The position numbers and the translations under genes are program-made. Below are positions 60,315 through 64,000 of a stretch of 64,000 nt of DNA, piece by piece (within the stretch, counting starts at the first letter, position 1; each line of letters opens with the position of its first letter). Origin of the DNA: Deltaproteobacteria bacterium (GTDB lineage: Bacteria; Myxococcota_A; Polyangia; Polyangiales; Houyiibacteriaceae); assembly GCA_017644045.1 (NCBI GenBank), contig JAEPMI010000016.1, forward strand, positions 62,001-126,000, in the 5' to 3' direction. The notes beneath the pieces were generated by a model. It was given only the letters and a program-made list of their open reading frames with translations, did no database searches and had not been told where the DNA came from.

Positions 60315-60317
60315 GCG

Positions 60318-61448
60318 ATGCGACTCCGACTCTTGGTCGCGCTGTCGTGCGTGAGCGCGACGGCATCCGCTCAGCTGCCCCCTTCGGACGAGAGCGCGGA
60401 CGCGCTCGGCCCCCCCGCCCCCCCCCAGGAAGTGAGGGAGGAAGCGGAGGCCGAGGTTGCGCCCGCGCCGAGTGACTGCGCGGCCGTGCTCGCCTTCGCC
60501 GGGCAGAGCTACCAGGCGTGCGGCACCAACGTCGTGGTCCTGCAGGGCGAACGGGTCGTCCGTGTGTACGACCTCGACGTGACCCCGTCCGACCTCTTCG
60601 AACGGAACGGGCGCGTCTGGTTCGAGCTCGACGGGCAGGCTCACGCGCTCGACGGCTACGAACCGCGAGCCACGGTCGCCACCCCGGTCTCGGACGCGAC
60701 CGTCTCGATCGCACCGGTTCCAGAACCGGCGCTCGCTCCGCCCGAGCCTCCACCCTTCGACGGCCCGAGCGATCTCGATCCCAACTCGAGCTACGGCGCA
60801 CGCATCTCGCCGGAGCGAATGCCGGGGTTTCAGGTCGGACTCTCGGTGATGCCGGTGCTCGGCGACGGATTCGCCCTGATGGGAGACGCGTTCGTCGCCT
60901 ACCGAGCGCGCCGCCCCTTCTCCGTCCGCCTGGTGATCGATCGCCTCGGCTACGCGTTCTCCACGAACGACGGGGACAGCTTCGGCGTGGCCGACGGGGC
61001 GCTCCTGCTGGGCTACGACCATCGCATCTTCGAGATGTCGGTGGGCGTCGGCACCACCCGAGCGCGCATCGACGACTTCGACCGGCGGCTCGACGGCATG
61101 GCGCCGACCATCATGATGGGCATGCGCTTCGGAGCGCTGGACGGGCTGCACGTCTCGGTGTCCACGAGCCTGCTCTTCGCCTCGGGAGAGACCACCCTCT
61201 CCACGATCGCCGTCCGGATGCAGTGGCCGCTCTCGGTCGGGCGGTGGTTGGTGATCCGTGGCTCCGGCGGTGGCCCCGCGAGCTACGGCTGGGGCGAGAT
61301 CGGCATCCGAATCCTCACCCGAGGCCAGCGGGGCAGGGGTTCGCTCTTCGTCACGCCTGCCATCGGCGGCGCCGGTCTCTTCGACAACCTGAGCTTCCAG
61401 CGAGCCAGCGGCTTCGCGATGAGCCTGTCCGTGGAGTACCGACCGTAG
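60318..61448 (+). CDS. Predicted outer-membrane protein
   Basis: 376 residues. Signal peptide (about 1-19, ending ASAQ), a Pro/Glu-rich linker, a Cys-bearing beta domain with DCAAVLAFAGQSYQACGTNVVV (two Cys likely bonded), a second Pro-rich linker, then a C-terminal beta-barrel-like domain (about 165-376) beginning PGFQVGLSVMPVLG and ending SGFAMSLSVEYRP. Unrecognised family. ATG 60318 follows the small lipoprotein by 3 bases. Its stop abuts the GGDEF gene stop on the other strand with no gap. Confidence 0.76.
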   Translation: MRLRLLVALSCVSATASAQLPPSDESADALGPPAPPQEVREEAEAEVAPAPSDCAAVLAFAGQSYQACGTNVVVLQGERVVRVYDLDVTPSDLFERNGRVWFELDGQAHALDGYEPRATVATPVSDATVSIAPVPEPALAPPEPPPFDGPSDLDPNSSYGARISPERMPGFQVGLSVMPVLGDGFALMGDAFVAYRARRPFSVRLVIDRLGYAFSTNDGDSFGVADGALLLGYDHRIFEMSVGVGTTRARIDDFDRRLDGMAPTIMMGMRFGALDGLHVSVSTSLLFASGETTLSTIAVRMQWPLSVGRWLVIRGSGGGPASYGWGEIGIRILTRGQRGRGSLFVTPAIGGAGLFDNLSFQRASGFAMSLSVEYRP

Positions 61449-62492
61449 TCAGCCCTCGAGGGGCGGCGGGGCGACGCTGACCTGGTTTCGGCCCTCGCGT
61501 TTGGCGGCGTACATCGCAGCATCCGCGCGGGCCTCGAGCTCGGCGGCGGACTCTTCGCCGTCCCAACGGGCGACGCCGATCGAGACCCGCTGATCGACCG
61601 CGATCCCTTCGCCACCGTCGAGCGGCTCCGACGCCAAGGCCTGACGAATGCGCTCGGCGACGGTCTCCGCGTCGTGGAGGGTGCAGCTCGGCATCACGAC
61701 CACGAACTCCTCGCCGCCACGGCGGAAGAGCATGTCGCGGCGACGAATCTGCTGGCGGACCACGTCGGCGAACGCGCGCAGCACTCGGTCGCCGACGGCG
61801 TGACCGTGCGTGTCGTTGACCCGCTTGAAGTGATCGAGGTCCATGAGGAGCACGGCGAGGCCGGGCTCCGGATCGGACGCCGCGCGCAGCTCCTCCTCGA
61901 GTCGCGGCAGCAAGTAGGCGTGGCTCCAGCTCAGAGTCTGCGCGTCGGTGATCGCGAGGCGCTGCAGCCTCGCGCGCTCGATGGAGCCGGCGGTGCAGTT
62001 CGCGAGGAGCTGGCCGAGCATCAGGTCGTCCTCATCGAAGTGGTGCGTGTCCTCGGCGGTGACCGAGAGCGCGCCGATCACCTCGCCGAGGTTCGTGAGT
62101 GGGAGGACCAAGAGCGAACCGATGGTGTAGCTCTGCTGCTCGAAGGACACGAAGCGCGGATCGCGCTGCGCGTCGTGGAGGCATGCCGGCTCGCCGCGCT
62201 CGACGACCCAGCCGACCACACCCTGGCCCGACTTGAAGCTGAGTGGACGCTCCTCGAGACCGGCGCCGCTGCGGGCGCCGCAGAGCAGGTCCGTGCCGCT
62301 CTCGTCGAGGATGCGGATCGAGCTGTGCTGGGCCTGGAAGACCTTGAGGGCCGCGTCCGTGGCCGCCGCGAGCGCCTCGTCCAGCGTGAGCTCGCCCGCG
62401 AGGGCGGATGTCAGCTCGAGCAAGGTCCGCAGGGCCACCTCGGGGTCACGCACCCGGGGAGTGTTCGTTCCCGTCGGCCCGAGCACAAGCAC
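61449..62492 (-). CDS. GAF-GGDEF diguanylate cyclase
   Basis: 347 residues. A GAF sensor domain (about 15-170) is followed by a GGDEF domain. Seen are LMDLDHFKRVNDTHGHAVGDRVL, the Mg/GTP site; RRGGEEFVVV, the active GGEEF; and RRRD five residues before GGEEF, the product-inhibition I-site. It is therefore likely an active c-di-GMP synthase with feedback control. GTG 62492 is used; the true start is not certain and no ribosome site stands out. The GAF ligand is unknown. Confidence 0.9.
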   Translation of the reverse strand: MLVLGPTGTNTPRVRDPEVALRTLLELTSALAGELTLDEALAAATDAALKVFQAQHSSIRILDESGTDLLCGARSGAGLEERPLSFKSGQGVVGWVVERGEPACLHDAQRDPRFVSFEQQSYTIGSLLVLPLTNLGEVIGALSVTAEDTHHFDEDDLMLGQLLANCTAGSIERARLQRLAITDAQTLSWSHAYLLPRLEEELRAASDPEPGLAVLLMDLDHFKRVNDTHGHAVGDRVLRAFADVVRQQIRRRDMLFRRGGEEFVVVMPSCTLHDAETVAERIRQALASEPLDGGEGIAVDQRVSIGVARWDGEESAAELEARADAAMYAAKREGRNQVSVAPPPLEG

Positions 62493-62594
62493 CGTTCGCG
62501 AAACGACTCCGGATGGACCACGGCGGCCAGTCGAAGACAGGGCCGCCAGAGCTTTTTTCCAATGATTTCATACCCTGTCGATTCTCCTTGGTGC

Positions 62595-62621
62595 AAAGTG
62601 TCAAGTGTCGCTTGACACTTT
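62595..62621. promoter_or_regulatory. Inverted-repeat operator upstream of the oxidoreductase
   Basis: AAAGTGTCAAG (62595-62605) and its exact complement CTTGACACTTT (62611-62621) surround a 5-base spacer, a 27-base dyad 26 bases upstream of the oxidoreductase start. The right arm contains a TTGACA -35 hexamer (62612-62617). Size and layout fit a TetR-family operator, although no such regulator is in the window. Confidence 0.7.
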
Positions 62622-62647
62622 TCGATGACCCCGCCAGGCTCAGGGTC

Positions 62648-64000
62648 ATGAGAGCCCGCGCCATTCCCCAACCGCGACCCGTCCGCGGGCTGGATCTCCT
62701 GGCCAAGGTCGCCGCCTCCGCCGTGCCGGTGCTGGCGAGCCCGATCGACCAGCTCCGCCACGACGGGCGGCGCATCCTCGACCAGGCCTCGGGGCACAAG
62801 GAGCCGCCGTTCACCGACCGTGCCGTCGGTCCCCGGCCGCTCACCCCGCTGGCCGAGGTGTCGGTAGTCTCGGCCCTCTTGCCGGGAACACTCGGTGAGC
62901 GGCTGCGCCAGCTCGGTCGCGACCTCGACATGGTCCGCCAGCGACTCCGCGGGAACCCGCCGAAGGCGACCATCGACCGCCCGAAGCGCACTCGGCTGGC
63001 CGCCACCCCCGCACCGCGAAAGGCCATCCGCCCGCGACCGGTCGTGGTGACCCGAGTCGTGCGCGAGACACCGGATGCCGTCTCCCTCTTCCTGACCGAG
63101 GAGGACGGCTCGCCCTTCGAGTTCGTCGCCGGTCAGTTCCTCTCCTTCGACGTCGAGGTCGATGGCGAGGTGCATCGACGGGCGTACTCGCTCGCGACCC
63201 CGCCCCTCGATGGGCGCGACGCCCACGTCACCATCAAGCGCGTCGACGGCGGCCGGGTGAGCAACCACCTGAACGATCACGCCGAGGCCGGGATGTCCCT
63301 GCGGGTCCTCGGACCCTCGGGCGCGTTCACCCTCGAGCCCGACGGATGCGCCCAGCACCTGGTGCTCATCGCGGGCGGCAGCGGCATCACGCCGATCGCC
63401 GCCATCGCCGAGATGGCGCTCGAGGCCGCGCCGCACGCGCGCGTCACGCTGCTCTACGGCAACCGGGGTGAGACCGACGTCATCTTCCGCGAGCGTTTCG
63501 ACGCGCTCGCCGTACGCCACCCGGATCGCTTCAGGGTCGAGCACGTGCTCGAGAGCCCGAGCGCCGCGTGGACGGGTGCCCGGGGTCGCCTGGACGGACC
63601 GACCACGATGGAGCGCCTCGCAGCGCTGGGCCACACCGACGCCGGATGCGCCTACTACGTGTGTGGTCCGAGCGGCATGATGGACGCGGTCCGCGAAGCG
63701 CTGCTCGAGAGCGGCGTCGACGCGGGACGGATTCACGAGGAGCGCTTCAGCCGACCCGAGGCGCGAACGGACGGTGCGGTGGAGCTCGGCGCGCACACCG
63801 TCACGCTGAAGGCGGACGGGCGCTCGCTCGAGGTCGTCACCGATGGGCAGACCATTCTCGAGGCCGGCCTCGCCGCCGGGCTCGACATGCCCTTCAGCTG
63901 CGCGATGGGCGGCTGCGCCGCCTGCAAGGTGAAGGTCACGAGCGGCCACGTGGTCATGGAGGAGCCGAACTGCCTGACTCGGGCGGAGCGCGACGAGGGC
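62648..64000 (+). CDS. Ferredoxin reductase-type oxidoreductase with C-terminal 2Fe-2S domain (partial)
   Basis: Runs past the right edge; 451 codons are visible. An Arg/Pro-rich leader of about 125 residues precedes an FNR-type FAD domain with HRRAYSLATPP (RxYS FAD motif), then an NAD domain with LIAGGSGITPIAA and CYYVCGPSGMM-like region. The C-terminal plant-type ferredoxin domain shows CAMGGCAACKVKV (Cys cluster C-x4-C-x2-C). Such proteins supply electrons to oxygenases or acyl desaturases; the TetR-like dyad upstream resembles the arrangement of desaturase/reductase operons. ATG 62648. Confidence 0.86.
   Translation, partial: MRARAIPQPRPVRGLDLLAKVAASAVPVLASPIDQLRHDGRRILDQASGHKEPPFTDRAVGPRPLTPLAEVSVVSALLPGTLGERLRQLGRDLDMVRQRLRGNPPKATIDRPKRTRLAATPAPRKAIRPRPVVVTRVVRETPDAVSLFLTEEDGSPFEFVAGQFLSFDVEVDGEVHRRAYSLATPPLDGRDAHVTIKRVDGGRVSNHLNDHAEAGMSLRVLGPSGAFTLEPDGCAQHLVLIAGGSGITPIAAIAEMALEAAPHARVTLLYGNRGETDVIFRERFDALAVRHPDRFRVEHVLESPSAAWTGARGRLDGPTTMERLAALGHTDAGCAYYVCGPSGMMDAVREALLESGVDAGRIHEERFSRPEARTDGAVELGAHTVTLKADGRSLEVVTDGQTILEAGLAAGLDMPFSCAMGGCAACKVKVTSGHVVMEEPNCLTRAERDEG

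Overview
The window is very GC-rich (about 70% by eye), with dense gene packing and many 4-base start/stop overlaps. The gene content points to a Myxococcota (deltaproteobacterial, Polyangia-like) chromosome. Indicators are an MglA-type GTPase, a protein kinase fused to a sigma-54 activator, a DUF4388 protein with a pseudo-receiver, a MopE-type metal-binding motif, FG-GAP lipoproteins and about eight small lipoproteins. Placement below phylum is inference. I saw no rRNA, tRNA, CRISPR array, transposase or phage gene.

Layout. 1-5.8 kb is the start of the division and cell-wall (dcw) cluster on the minus strand (mraZ, rsmH, ftsL, ftsI, murE, murF), with a promoter and three 10-bp-phased MraZ-like boxes upstream. 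6-8.5 kb is a plus-strand signalling unit: a small membrane protein, an MglA-like GTPase and a PocR-domain histidine kinase. 8.5-15.1 kb is a minus-strand coupled run: a 1473-residue kinase/ATPase/GAF/sigma-54 regulator, dCMP deaminase, thiL and a GNAT acetyltransferase. 16.2-22.3 kb is tilS, ftsH, folP, cdaA and cdaR, linking tRNA modification, membrane proteolysis, folate and cyclic-di-AMP synthesis. 24.6-26.9 kb is a MarR-controlled beta-keto-acid cleavage enzyme plus enoyl-CoA hydratase operon with a clear operator. 27-35 kb carries recJ, a decayed protein-kinase pseudogene, a large FG-GAP lipoprotein and a small, somewhat lower-GC accessory patch (zinc-ribbon protein, ankyrin protein, a divergent orphan, a PEP-mutase family enzyme). 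35.5-39.2 kb is yajC-secD-secF; divergent from it are glnE and a DUF4388 protein. 45.6-50.8 kb holds a GAF/PtsP-like pseudo-enzyme, a short-chain dehydrogenase, a phytoene-desaturase-like flavoprotein and a cytochrome P450. 51.6-53.6 kb is an RpoH-type sigma factor coupled to rsmI. 53.6-62.5 kb is mostly cell-envelope proteins (lipoproteins, outer-membrane barrels) with a PP2C phosphatase/cyclic-nucleotide-binding fusion and a GAF-GGDEF diguanylate cyclase. The window ends inside a ferredoxin-reductase-type oxidoreductase preceded by an 11-bp inverted-repeat operator.

The most unusual signal is a dispersed intergenic repeat. Two good copies (16084-16250 and 49227-49389) share a core of about 110 bp, including a 41-base identical run. 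Each copy is bounded by long complementary arms, but the arms of the two copies are unrelated in sequence. Pairing is therefore kept while sequence is not, as expected of a structured RNA, or of an element that sits inside pre-existing terminator hairpins. A degenerate inverted copy lies at 22378-22441 and a possible distant relative at 19070-19224.
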